NCBI RefSeq assembly: GCF_010500865.1
Contig: NZ_JAAAWN010000006.1
Coordinates: forward strand, 114,719 to 178,718
Direction: 5' to 3'
Origin: Alteromonas profundi
GTDB lineage: Bacteria > Pseudomonadota > Gammaproteobacteria > Enterobacterales > Alteromonadaceae
DNA: 64,000 nucleotides
Shown here piece by piece: positions 54,685 through 64,000 of the stretch. Under the pieces are notes generated by a model, which was not told the origin of the DNA, searched no databases, and saw nothing but the letters and a program-made list of their open reading frames with translations. Each line of letters starts with the position of its first letter. The stretch's first letter is position 1. A program made the translations under genes and the position numbers.

Positions 54685-55194
54685 TTAGGCACGCGCAGCT
54701 AAGCGAGCTTCTTTTTCTAATTTTTTACGAATTCTCTGGCGCTTCAGCGGAGAAAGGTAGTCGATAAACAACTTTCCTTTAAGGTGATCGAGTTCGTGTT
54801 GAATACAAATCGCCAATAATCCTTCAGCGTCCAGCTCAAAAGCTTCGCCGTTTTGGTTTAGCGCTTTGACTGTAATGGCTTCAGCACGTTCTACTTTTGC
54901 GTAGTTGCCAGGCACAGATAAGCAACCTTCTTCGCTAATGGTGCTGCCTTCTTTACGGGTGATTTCAGGGTTAATAAACACCCTGGGTTCATTTTGATCT
55001 TCTGACACATCCATTACCACCACTTGAACGTGGCGATCTACCTGCGTGGCAGCAAGTCCAATACCATTCTCGTCTTTCATGGTTTCAAACATGTCTGAAA
55101 CCAATTGTTTTATTTCGTCGTTCACTTCTTCTACCGGTTTGGCCACGGTACGAAGGCGTTCATCGGGAAAACTCAATACGTCTAATATAGCCAT
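54685..55194 (-). CDS. def: Peptide deformylase
   Basis: Metalloenzyme removing the N-formyl group, 169 residues. All three motifs are present: [18 protein letters not shown] with the metal-binding Cys, and QHELDHLKG with the two His ligands and catalytic Glu. First gene of def-fmt-rsmB-trkA; divergent from the LysM gene. Confidence 0.98.
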   Translation of the reverse strand: MAILDVLSFPDERLRTVAKPVEEVNDEIKQLVSDMFETMKDENGIGLAATQVDRHVQVVVMDVSEDQNEPRVFINPEITRKEGSTISEEGCLSVPGNYAKVERAEAITVKALNQNGEAFELDAEGLLAICIQHELDHLKGKLFIDYLSPLKRQRIRKKLEKEARLAARA

Positions 55195-55400
55195 GTTTCG
55201 CTTACTTAACCTTTTCGCTGTATAAATTCATATACGATCTAATAGCCTGTACGCTTTACAGTGCTTATTGAGCTATTATTCTAACGTATATCATGTCATT
55301 TCGTGCAGTTTTTTCAATTGCACTACAGTTTCAGACTTTCGCCTTGTTATAGTGTCATTGTCTGAAATTTCAACAGTGAATGACAGCGGAAAATTTATGG

Positions 55401-56486
55401 ATGGTCAATTTGAAAAAGCGATTACAACGTCTAACGCGTACCCTTCTGCTCACGGCACTTATGCTGGTGGTATTGCCATCTTTCGCTCAACAAGCGATAA
55501 AGTCTGACGCACCAACACGTTACACAGTTAAAAAAGGCGATACCTTGTGGGATATTGCGAACGTTTTTTTAAATGAACCTTGGCTTTGGCCAAATCTATG
55601 GCGCACGAATACCCAAATTAGCAACCCGCATCTTATCTATCCAGGTGACGTTATTACGGTGGGCTTTTTCGAAGGTAAACCTGTTTTAGCTATTGAGCGT
55701 GACAAGCCAAGTTTAGTGTTGTCGCCAACATCTTCGCGCCGTGAGAAGGTCAAAGCCATAGATATTTTGCCCTGGGCGTCCATTGCTCCGTATATAAATC
55801 ATCATACTTTGGTTGACGATGTTACGTATAAATCCCTCCCTCATATTCTGGGTAATCACCACGGTAATGTACGTTTTACCAGCGACCACACGGTTTTGAG
55901 TCAGACGAAAAACACGTCGAACGATCAGTATAAAGTAGTAAGAAAGCAATCTACTATTTATTCACTGGATGGAGAACCACTGGGGGTACAGCTTACGCAT
56001 ATCGCCGATACTCAAACGGTGGCTAAGCAGCAAACACGAGAAGTGAAAATGCTTGAAATCACCCACTCCTATCAAGAGGCTAAGCGAGGCGATAGGTTGC
56101 TGGCGCAAGGAATGTTTGCCGCTGAAGACTTAACATTAACCGCCGCTATTGAGCAGAGAGGCTACGTGGTGGGCGATCTACATGATCACAATTTACTTGG
56201 TAAGTACGATGTAGTCATTCTCGATGTAGGAGCAGCTGATATAGCAGCCGGAACCGTTATGGGAATTTATAGGGCAGGGCCTGACATTATTGACGGCGAC
56301 ATTCCTCGTTATATAGATGAACCTGGCGCTTCAGTAGGTGCCAATTTATTGGCCACAAAAATTGCGCAGCCAGCGATAAAAGTAGGCGAACTTATCGTTT
56401 TTAAAACATTCGCAAAGGCTAGCTATGGTCTTATTTCTCGCGCTAACGAAGGCATACAACGCGGCTTTATCGTAGCAAGCCCTTAA
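55401..56486 (+). CDS. LysM-domain periplasmic protein
   Basis: Exported peptidoglycan-binding protein, 361 residues from the ATG at 55401, giving a signal peptide (KRLQRLTRTLLLTALMLVVL, then PSFAQQ). One LysM domain lies near residues 38-90: YTVKKGDTLWDIANVFLNEP and ISNPHLIYPGDVI. The remaining about 270 residues form a conserved, uncharacterised region with no enzyme motif that I recognise. It precedes dprA by 36 bases, a usual order in gammaproteobacteria (def on the other strand). Confidence 0.88.
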   Translation: MVNLKKRLQRLTRTLLLTALMLVVLPSFAQQAIKSDAPTRYTVKKGDTLWDIANVFLNEPWLWPNLWRTNTQISNPHLIYPGDVITVGFFEGKPVLAIERDKPSLVLSPTSSRREKVKAIDILPWASIAPYINHHTLVDDVTYKSLPHILGNHHGNVRFTSDHTVLSQTKNTSNDQYKVVRKQSTIYSLDGEPLGVQLTHIADTQTVAKQQTREVKMLEITHSYQEAKRGDRLLAQGMFAAEDLTLTAAIEQRGYVVGDLHDHNLLGKYDVVILDVGAADIAAGTVMGIYRAGPDIIDGDIPRYIDEPGASVGANLLATKIAQPAIKVGELIVFKTFAKASYGLISRANEGIQRGFIVASP

Positions 56487-56522
56487 GCTTTTTATGAGTT
56501 GCCGTTTAATTAAGGAACGGCT

Positions 56523-57635
56523 ATGAACAACAACTCCCACGATTCATCTCATATGGCGTGGTTAACCCTTGCTTCTGCAGTTAACTTAGCATCGAGTAAA
56601 TGGTTTAAGGTTTTTGAAGCGTTATCACTTAGCGCGGTTGATGTGGTAAATGCGTATAACACCGCAACGCCGCTCCACCCAGTTGTTACCCCCTTATATG
56701 AGGCGATTAACCCATACCTTATTAAACGGGCACTAAGCTGGCTTGCCAGCGATCCGCAACACCATATTGTGAGCTATCAGTGCCCGCATTATCCACAACG
56801 TTTAAAAACTTTAGATAACCCGCCGCTAGTATTATTTGTTCACGGTAACCCCGAGGTGTTAAATCGACCACAAATTGCCATAGTCGGAAGTCGTCGGGCA
56901 AGTCATCAAGGTAAGCAGATTGCCACTGAATTTGCAGCGACCTTAGCGCGCAATAAGATTGTTGTAATAAGTGGCCTTGCTGCCGGTATAGATACAGCAG
57001 CCCATCGAGGGGGAGTAATGGAGGTTGGGGGTACAATAGCGGTGATGGGGACTGGACCTGATACCGTATACCCATCACGCAACGTGCAACTCTACCGCAA
57101 CATTATTGATGAAGACGGGGCCTGTATAACCGAATTCTTTCCTGGCATTAGTGCGAAGGCTTGGCACTTCCCTCGGCGGAATCGTATTATTGCGGCAATG
57201 TCGCTAGGAACCTTAGTAATCGAAGCAAAAATAAAGAGTGGCACCTTGATAACCGCAAATTTGGCCGCAGATATGGGGCGAGAAGTATTTGCAGTTCCCG
57301 GTAGTATATCTCATCCTTACTCTGAGGGTTGTCATTGGTTAATACAGCAAGGCGCTAAGCTGGTAACCTGTGTAGATGACATTTTCGATGAAATTGCAGT
57401 GCAACCTTGTCTTATTACTGACAAGGACGAAAAAATTAGCGAAAAAAGTGAAGTGATTAACTTGGCAACCGATAGATTATTAGATAGTGTGGATTACGAC
57501 ATCACCACTATAGATGTTATAGCGCAGCGCTGCACCATGTCTGTTCAGCAGGTTATGGTGGAATTATTACAATACGAGTTGCGTGGTTTAGTAGCTGCTA
57601 TCCCTGGCGGTTACATTAAATTGAGGGGGAAATAA
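56523..57635 (+). CDS. dprA: DNA processing protein DprA (Smf)
   Basis: Rossmann-fold protein that protects incoming single-stranded DNA and loads RecA during transformation, 370 residues. [27 protein letters not shown] and [12 protein letters not shown] form the nucleotide-like pocket. A C-terminal winged-helix domain begins about residue 310. Its stop is followed one base later by smg. Confidence 0.97.
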   Translation: MNNNSHDSSHMAWLTLASAVNLASSKWFKVFEALSLSAVDVVNAYNTATPLHPVVTPLYEAINPYLIKRALSWLASDPQHHIVSYQCPHYPQRLKTLDNPPLVLFVHGNPEVLNRPQIAIVGSRRASHQGKQIATEFAATLARNKIVVISGLAAGIDTAAHRGGVMEVGGTIAVMGTGPDTVYPSRNVQLYRNIIDEDGACITEFFPGISAKAWHFPRRNRIIAAMSLGTLVIEAKIKSGTLITANLAADMGREVFAVPGSISHPYSEGCHWLIQQGAKLVTCVDDIFDEIAVQPCLITDKDEKISEKSEVINLATDRLLDSVDYDITTIDVIAQRCTMSVQQVMVELLQYELRGLVAAIPGGYIKLRGK

Positions 57636-57636
57636 C

Positions 57637-58113
57637 ATGTTCGACATCCTCATGTATTTGTTTGAAAACTTTATTCATAGTGAAACGGAAATTCGCGTCG
57701 ATCAGGACGAACTTACTGAAGAGCTTGTGCGTGCTGGATTTCATCATGATGAAATCTATAAAGCCCTCGCATGGCTCGAAAAGTTAGCCGCACTGCAAGA
57801 AACCGATATTACCCCTTATTTTTGCAAAGGGATAAGCACTAGCTTAAGCAGAATATATACTCACGAAGAGCAAATGCGTCTTGACGTAGAATGCAGGGGG
57901 TTCTTACTGTTTCTTGAACAGGTTGGTGTGCTAGATGCATCCACCCGAGAAATGGTGATAGACAGAGTTATGGAAATAGACTCCACTGAATTTTGTCTAG
58001 AAGACCTTAAGTGGGTAGTGCTAATGGTATTATTTAATGTACCGGGCAAAGAGAAAGCCTATGCACAAATGGAAGATCTATTATTTGATGAGCCTGATGG
58101 CGTATTGCATTAG
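57637..58113 (+). CDS. smg: DUF494 family protein Smg
   Basis: Uncharacterised conserved protein, 158 residues. [15 protein letters not shown] at the start and [20 protein letters not shown] near the end are the family hallmarks. All-helical, acidic, no signal peptide. Conserved next to dprA and the topoisomerase-like zinc protein, but function is not known. Confidence 0.94.
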   Translation: MFDILMYLFENFIHSETEIRVDQDELTEELVRAGFHHDEIYKALAWLEKLAALQETDITPYFCKGISTSLSRIYTHEEQMRLDVECRGFLLFLEQVGVLDASTREMVIDRVMEIDSTEFCLEDLKWVVLMVLFNVPGKEKAYAQMEDLLFDEPDGVLH

Positions 58114-58139
58114 TGGGTGCCCCGGTTGTTTGAGCATGC

Positions 58140-58688
58140 ATGTCTAAAATAGATCACTCACTATTTGCTGCTAACGAGCATGCGTTAGAAGATAACTTTG
58201 GCGACTGTCCCGAATGTGGGAAGTCGCTGCATATTAAGCACAGTAAATCTGGGCCATTTCTGGGGTGCGAGGGTTACCCTAGCTGTCATTTCAGTAAACC
58301 GCTCCACGATAATCAAACCACACTACTTAAAACCCTCGAGGGTGTAGCCTGCCCAGAATGTGCTGCTAATCTAGCGATAAAGAAAGGCCGATTTGGTATG
58401 TTTATCGGTTGTACTAACTTTCCCACCTGTCATTATATTTCTGCAATTAAACAGCAGGAAGACACCCATGTTACTTGCCCTAAATGCCACGCTGGGCAAT
58501 TAATCGCACGAACGAATAAATTCGGTAAACAGTTTTTTGCCTGCAATCATTATCCCCGATGCCGATATGTGCTAAATTTCAAGCCAGTTGAACAACCCTG
58601 CCCAGAATGTGGTTGGTCTGTCCTTATCAGCAAAAAAGGACAGCTGCATTGCCCTCAATCGGGCTGCGGGTTTAAACAAGACGATTGA
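58140..58688 (+). CDS. Topoisomerase-type zinc-ribbon protein (YrdD-like)
   Basis: Protein of 182 residues made of four zinc ribbons like those at the C-terminus of topoisomerase I: CPECGKSL with GCEGYPSC, CPECAANL with GCTNFPTC, CPKCHAGQ with ACNHYPRC, and CPECGWSV with CPQSGC. No catalytic topoisomerase domain is attached. Presumably binds single-stranded DNA or RNA. Corresponds to E. coli YrdD in position and make-up. Confidence 0.88.
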   Translation: MSKIDHSLFAANEHALEDNFGDCPECGKSLHIKHSKSGPFLGCEGYPSCHFSKPLHDNQTTLLKTLEGVACPECAANLAIKKGRFGMFIGCTNFPTCHYISAIKQQEDTHVTCPKCHAGQLIARTNKFGKQFFACNHYPRCRYVLNFKPVEQPCPECGWSVLISKKGQLHCPQSGCGFKQDD

Positions 58689-58714
58689 TCAAGCTAACGT
58701 AGAGACACAATTTC

Positions 58715-60219
<1,505 letters not shown>

Positions 60220-60248
60220 CTTAGCTAGCGCAAGCCCTTTGTCACAAT

Positions 60249-60282
60249 AAACGCCGTAGCCTTTGTGCTAACGGCGTTTTTT
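60249..60282 (+). terminator. Terminator of hemF
   Basis: Stem AAACGCCGT (60249-60257) and ACGGCGTTT (60271-60279), 13-base loop, followed by T's. Its T run leads directly into the FNR-type box at 60281. Confidence 0.88.
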
Positions 60283-60294
60283 GATCTACATCAA
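60281..60294. promoter_or_regulatory. FNR-type binding site upstream of ompW
   Basis: TTGATCTACATCAA matches the FNR consensus TTGATNNNNATCAA exactly. It lies 114 bases before the ompW ATG. ompW is known to respond to oxygen through FNR in enterobacteria. The promoter it acts on was not identified. Confidence 0.8.
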
Positions 60295-60407
60295 CACTCT
60301 ATACTGCCAATGATTCAGTCACTTAGACAGTTTGCGCTGGATCAATACCTACTATTTTTAAACGCGTACAGTGCCCTCATCCTTGATAAACACACACGAG
60401 ACACACT

Positions 60408-61082
60408 ATGCGCAAATTCACACTATCAGCACTTTGTCTTACTGGAGCAGCACTATTGCCTTTCGCCCATGCTCACGAACAAGGCGATTGGTTGGTGCGT
60501 GGCGGGCTAACCACAGTAGCACCTGATGAGACTTCATCAAACATTATCGCAGGCGGCGGGGATCTTGGGGTAGCGCTTACTATCGACAACGATTCTCAGT
60601 TTGGTATCAATGTCGCTTACTTTATTACCGACAATATCAACATTGAATTACTGGCGGCAACACCGTTTAAGCACCAGGTAAACTTTTCGCTCCCCGATCC
60701 TCTTGGTACAGGCAATCAGTTAGGCGAGGTAACACACCTGCCGCCAACTTTGACCGCTAACTACTATTTCAATGACAGTAGCGCGGCGTTACAACCTTAT
60801 ATTGGTGCAGGAATTAACTATACGTTTATTTATGATGAAAGTTTTACGTCAACCAATAGTGATGCAGGACTAACCGACTTGTCGTTAGATAACTCCTTTG
60901 GTTTGTCTGCGCAAATTGGTTTGGACTATAAAATTGACGAGGTTTGGCATATAAACGGCTCTGTGCGTTATATCGATATAGATACAGAGGCAACGTTTAA
61001 CGTTGGTGAGGCTAAGGGAAGCGTGAACAACATAGAAATAGACCCTTGGGTATATACGGTATCAGTAGGTTACACTTTTTAA
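60408..61082 (+). CDS. ompW: Outer-membrane protein OmpW
   Basis: Eight-stranded outer-membrane barrel, 224 residues, with signal peptide (RKFTLSALCLTGAALLPFAHA). Typical features are HEQGDWLVRGGLTTVAPDE, the FGINVAYFITDNINIELLAA strand, and YIGAGINYTFIYDE. The C-terminus ends in phenylalanine (VYTVSVGYTF), the signal for barrel assembly. Likely oxygen-regulated by the site at 60281. Confidence 0.94.
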   Translation: MRKFTLSALCLTGAALLPFAHAHEQGDWLVRGGLTTVAPDETSSNIIAGGGDLGVALTIDNDSQFGINVAYFITDNINIELLAATPFKHQVNFSLPDPLGTGNQLGEVTHLPPTLTANYYFNDSSAALQPYIGAGINYTFIYDESFTSTNSDAGLTDLSLDNSFGLSAQIGLDYKIDEVWHINGSVRYIDIDTEATFNVGEAKGSVNNIEIDPWVYTVSVGYTF

Positions 61083-61189
61083 TCTACATTGATATCCATA
61101 TACCGTTAGCACTACTTAAGGCGCCACAAGAGCGTACACAGTAATAAATAGTTTATGTGTCAAAGAGGGCGACCTTTTTGACACATTTT

Positions 61190-61621
61190 TTATTCGCTGT
61201 TAATCATGTGCTCGGCTAGTTGATCAAGGGCTGCCAAAAGCTTTCGTGCAAGCCCAATATCATCCACGGTTGCAAACATAGCTTTGCGCATGCAATACAT
61301 CCACTGTTCTTTCAGTTTAGGCGTTACAGTAAACGGGAGATGCCTCGCCCGTAAACGTGGGTGGCCGTATTGTTGTTGAAAGTCATCAGGCCCGCCTAGC
61401 CATAAACTCAAATAAAGAAAAAAAACATGACGAAGTCTATCTAAAGGCTGCGGGTGGATCGCTAATAATTCTGCCGCTATAGGGTCGTGTTCCATTACAT
61501 CATAAAAAGAGTTTGCTAACTCTCGTACTTTCTCCTCTCCACCTATGCGGAAATATGGTGTAGTCTCATTCACCTGACTTTTGCTTTTTTGTTTAGACTT
61601 AAAGAAATTACGTATTGCCAT
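61190..61621 (-). CDS. Truncated haemoglobin, group II-like
   Basis: Haem-binding protein of the truncated globin group, 143 residues. YFRIGGEEKVRELANSFYDVM forms the early helices, and FLYLSLWLGGPDDFQQQYGHPRLRARHLPF includes the conserved Tyr and distal region with the proximal His. A basic 16-residue N-terminal stretch (AIRNFFKSKQKSKSQ) is unusual. A GTG at 61573 could be the true start, as it would remove this tail. The ATG at 61621 overlaps the divergent aroE ATG by two bases. Probably binds oxygen or NO. Confidence 0.85.
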   Translation of the reverse strand: MAIRNFFKSKQKSKSQVNETTPYFRIGGEEKVRELANSFYDVMEHDPIAAELLAIHPQPLDRLRHVFFLYLSLWLGGPDDFQQQYGHPRLRARHLPFTVTPKLKEQWMYCMRKAMFATVDDIGLARKLLAALDQLAEHMINSE

Positions 61622-62447
61622 GAAAAAATTCGCCGTATTTGGTAACCCTATCGTCCAGAGTTTATCACCAACTATTCATCAAATGTTTGCTGAGCAGTGT
61701 AACGAAGTTATCTCTTATGAAAAGATACTCGCGCCAGAAGACGGATTTGTTGCTGCAGCCGCAGAGTTTTTAGCGCAAGCGGATGTGGTGGGGTGTAATG
61801 TCACTATGCCCTTTAAGCTAGACGCTTACAATATGGCAAAGGTAGATGACCAAGCAGCGAAAGATGCGAAGGCTGTGAACACGCTTATGAACCATCCTTG
61901 CGGTGAAGTCATGGGGTTTAATACCGACGGCGTGGGGCTAGTTAACGACTTACTAAACAACAATACCGAGCTTGCAGATAAGCGCATTCTACTTATTGGT
62001 GCTGGCGGCGCGGCGCGAGGGGTTATTTCACCTTTACTCGGCGCTGGTGTTCAATCTCTTACTTTAGCCAATAGAACCCTTGCTCGTGCAGAACAGGTGG
62101 CCGCTGAAGCAGGGCAGGGTAAGATTGATGTTGTCGAACTCACTAATGCCGCTGCGGTGAAGCCCCATATAATTATTAACTCTACCGCAGCTAGTCTAAA
62201 CAATACCCTACCATTAGAGCTCTCCAGCAATTTAGTGGAGGAGTGTGAGTTGGTATACGATATGGTTTATAAAAAACAGCCCACCTTATTTATGCAGGAA
62301 GCTGAGGCGCTTGGAGTTGCAAAAACCTTAGATGGGTTAGGTATGTTGGTAGAGCAGGCGGCAGCGGCGTTCTCTATTTGGACAGGTAAACGCCCTGAAA
62401 CCAAAAAGGTGATAGTAAAACTGCGCGAGATTATAGCTAAGCAATAG
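61620..62447 (+). CDS. aroE: Shikimate dehydrogenase
   Basis: NADPH-dependent reduction of 3-dehydroshikimate, 275 residues from the ATG at 61620 (KKFAVFGNPIVQSLSPTIHQ is the usual start; the frame opens 13 codons earlier). Substrate-site motifs are SLSPTIH and VTMPFK, with the catalytic Lys in the latter. The NADP-binding loop is LIGAGGAARGVISPLL. The C-terminus carries DGLGMLVEQAAAAFSIW. Confidence 0.97.
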   Translation: MKKFAVFGNPIVQSLSPTIHQMFAEQCNEVISYEKILAPEDGFVAAAAEFLAQADVVGCNVTMPFKLDAYNMAKVDDQAAKDAKAVNTLMNHPCGEVMGFNTDGVGLVNDLLNNNTELADKRILLIGAGGAARGVISPLLGAGVQSLTLANRTLARAEQVAAEAGQGKIDVVELTNAAAVKPHIIINSTAASLNNTLPLELSSNLVEECELVYDMVYKKQPTLFMQEAEALGVAKTLDGLGMLVEQAAAAFSIWTGKRPETKKVIVKLREIIAKQ

Positions 62448-62520
62448 ATTAGGTAAGCGAAACCTTCATTAACTATTAAAGCCTGCATTTAACAATCTCA
62501 CGCCGTTATCCGATATAGTA

Positions 62521-63054
62521 TTAAGGTTGCGCTAGATATTCATCCTTAAGTTGAACATAGTTAATGGCAGACTGCTTAAGAAAAGCGATTTCACTTTCTT
62601 TAAGTGGACGTTTCTTTTGCATAGGGTTTCCAACATATAAAAAGCCACTCTCTAGACGCTTATTAGGCGGTACCAATGTGCCGGCGCCAATAAACACATC
62701 ATCTTCTACTATAGCGCCGTCCATAATAATGGCGCCCATACCTACTAAGATACGGTTTCCTAACTGACAACCGTGCAGCATACACTTATGGCCCACAGTA
62801 ACGTCATCACCAATAACTAAAGGATGGCCATCAGGGTTTTGTGTTGAACGCCGTGTTACATGAAGTACAGTACCATCCTGAATATTCGTTCTGGCGCCAA
62901 TACGTATTCTATTAACATCGCCCCGGGCAGCCACTAAGGGCCAAATACTGGCATCATCGTCAAGATGAACATCCCCAACTATTACCGACGAGGCATCTAT
63001 ATAGCAACCGCTGCCAGTTTTAGGCGCGATCGATTGATATGTACGTAGTGCCAC
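62521..63054 (-). CDS. Gamma carbonic anhydrase-family protein (YrdA-like)
   Basis: Left-handed beta-helix hexapeptide protein, 177 residues. The metal-site histidines are in VGHKCMLHGC, and ARTNIQDGTVLHVT is the other conserved stretch. Similar to E. coli YrdA/CaiE type. Some members hydrate carbon dioxide, others have no proven activity, so function is uncertain. Convergent with aroE. Confidence 0.92.
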   Translation of the reverse strand: MALRTYQSIAPKTGSGCYIDASSVIVGDVHLDDDASIWPLVAARGDVNRIRIGARTNIQDGTVLHVTRRSTQNPDGHPLVIGDDVTVGHKCMLHGCQLGNRILVGMGAIIMDGAIVEDDVFIGAGTLVPPNKRLESGFLYVGNPMQKKRPLKESEIAFLKQSAINYVQLKDEYLAQP

Positions 63055-63288
63055 TGCTTATATCCTTTCAATGTTATATAGCGAACAAATAGAGTAACGG
63101 TTACATTACGCAACCCAGTTATGTATTAACAGGCATTATGAACTATTCCCAATGCAAGACCAATATCCCTAATAGGTAGGAAAATAGTGTGAGGCGCTTA
63201 AAAACTTCGCCAATCAGTATGCTTTGTAAGCATTGTGAGGGGATTTTGTTCAAACAAAAGGAATATGACAGTTTTTTTAAAATAGTTG

Positions 63289-63316
63289 TTGACCTCAGCG
63301 CTCAAATCCCTACAAT
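63289..63316 (+). promoter_or_regulatory. rRNA operon promoter P1
   Basis: TTGACC (63289-63294) and TACAAT (63311-63316), 16 bases apart, followed by a GC-rich discriminator GCGC. A T/A-rich stretch (about 63270-63288) could be an UP element. The 63055-63688 gap holds only the rrn control region. Confidence 0.85.
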
Positions 63317-63440
63317 GCGCATCCGCTTCGGGGGAAAAGCAAAACAGCAAGCCTCCTGAAGTAAGTCTCTACTACCTTTGTAGGTCAGTAAAGACGGGAG
63401 TTTAGAAGAAACGCTTCAGAAAATAAATTTTCAAAAAGTG

Positions 63441-63468
63441 TTGACAACGAAAACTTCCAGCGTATAAT
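63441..63468 (+). promoter_or_regulatory. rRNA operon promoter P2
   Basis: TTGACA (63441-63446) and TATAAT (63463-63468), both consensus, 16 bases apart, followed by GCGC. This spacing and discriminator are typical of ribosomal promoters under ppGpp control. Confidence 0.9.
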
Positions 63469-63604
63469 GCGCACCTCACTCGAACAGGGTGAGCCACTAA
63501 GAAGCAAAGCGCTTCGCGGTGAGCAAGGAAAACGAATCAACTGAGAGTAATGTTGGTCCTCCTTGCGCAGAAGTCACGACAAAAAGCGTCATGATTCTGC
63601 ACTA

Positions 63605-63620
63605 TGTTCTTTAACAATTT
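63605..63620 (+). promoter_or_regulatory. rrn boxA antitermination site
   Basis: TGTTCTTTAACAATTT closely matches the leader boxA (TGCTCTTTAACAATTT in E. coli), where NusB and NusE bind. The following ACAATCTGTGTGGGCACTCG is also shared with E. coli leaders. Confidence 0.85.
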
Positions 63621-63688
63621 AGACAAGACAATCTGTGTGGGCACTCGTTAAGAGTGTCGACAACGACGATTCATAATTCGATATATTT

Positions 63689-64000
63689 AATTGAAGAGTT
63701 TGATCATGGCTCAGATTGAACGCTGGCGGCAGGCCTAACACATGCAAGTCGAACGGTAACAGGAAGTGCTTGCACTTCGCTGACGAGTGGCGGACGGGTG
63801 AGTAATGCTTGGGAACTTGCCTTTGCGAGGGGGATAACAGTTGGAAACGACTGCTAATACCGCATAATGTCTTCGGACCAAACGGGGCTTAGGCTCCGGC
63901 GCAAAGAGAGGCCCAAGTGAGATTAGCTAGTTGGTGGGGTAAAGGCTCACCAAGGCAACGATCTCTAGCTGTTCTGAGAGGAAGATCAGCCACACTGGAA
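63689..64000 (+). rRNA. rrs: 16S ribosomal RNA, 5' part
   Basis: The 5' end begins AATTGAAGAGTTTGATCATG, and the sequence runs on through the 27F region and GCCTAACACATGCAAGTCGA to the window edge. Variable region V1 (around 63750-63785) fits an Alteromonadales member. Only about 312 of 1,540 bases are present. Confidence 0.98.

Overview
This window reads as the replication-origin region of a marine gammaproteobacterium of the Alteromonadales, most likely Alteromonas or a close relative. The reasons are the gene order (atp operon, parAB, rsmG, mnmG, oriC, mioC, mnmE, yidC, rpmH, dnaA, dnaN, recF, gyrB), the protein sequences, and the first ~310 bases of a 16S rRNA gene at the right edge. Almost everything is core genome. 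No insertion sequence, prophage, CRISPR array or tRNA was seen.

Layout. 1-5.7 kb is a sugar-use locus: a TonB-dependent receptor (minus, cut by the window edge), divergent from a GH1 beta-glucosidase, a GPH-family sugar transporter and a LacI-family regulator. LacI-type palindromes lie between the divergent units. 5.8-11.5 kb holds single genes: an NTF2-like protein, an OmpA-like lipoprotein, an HD-GYP protein, an alkyltransferase-like protein, a DTW-domain enzyme, a GST and an unrecognised membrane protein. 11.6-18.8 kb is the complete atpIBEFHAGDC operon on minus. 18.9-23.2 kb is parB, parA, rsmG and mnmG on minus.

An E. coli-type oriC lies at about 23.35-23.78 kb, with AT-rich GATC 13-mers, several DnaA boxes and 19 GATC sites. 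Running toward it on minus is a tightly packed group yajQ-mnmE-mioC-dnaT-dnaC, so homologues of the helicase loader DnaC and its partner DnaT lie beside the origin. Then come yidC, yidD, rnpA and rpmH (minus) and dnaA-dnaN-recF-gyrB (plus). recF contains two parS sites, which fits the nearby parAB.

37-48 kb carries a small lipoprotein, glyS/glyQ, tag, a DUF2489 gene with yihI, a methyltransferase, cytochrome c4, engB and polA. A short Spot 42 (spf) RNA gene sits between polA and engB. A second probable small RNA sits between cytochrome c4 and the methyltransferase, in the position csrC occupies relative to engB and yihI in E. coli. The polA upstream region has dense GATC sites and two perfect DnaA boxes.

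48.6-63 kb carries elbB, trkH, the minus group def-fmt-rsmB-trkA, a LysM protein followed by dprA-smg-yrdD-tsaC-hemF, ompW with a perfect FNR-type box, a truncated haemoglobin overlapping aroE at the start codons, and a gamma carbonic anhydrase. 63.06-63.69 kb is a ribosomal promoter region with two promoters and boxA, leading into 16S rRNA.

No clearly new multi-gene system was found. The items most worth following are the dnaTC pair at oriC, the two separate origin-like DnaA/GATC clusters plus a third before polA, and the candidate small RNAs.
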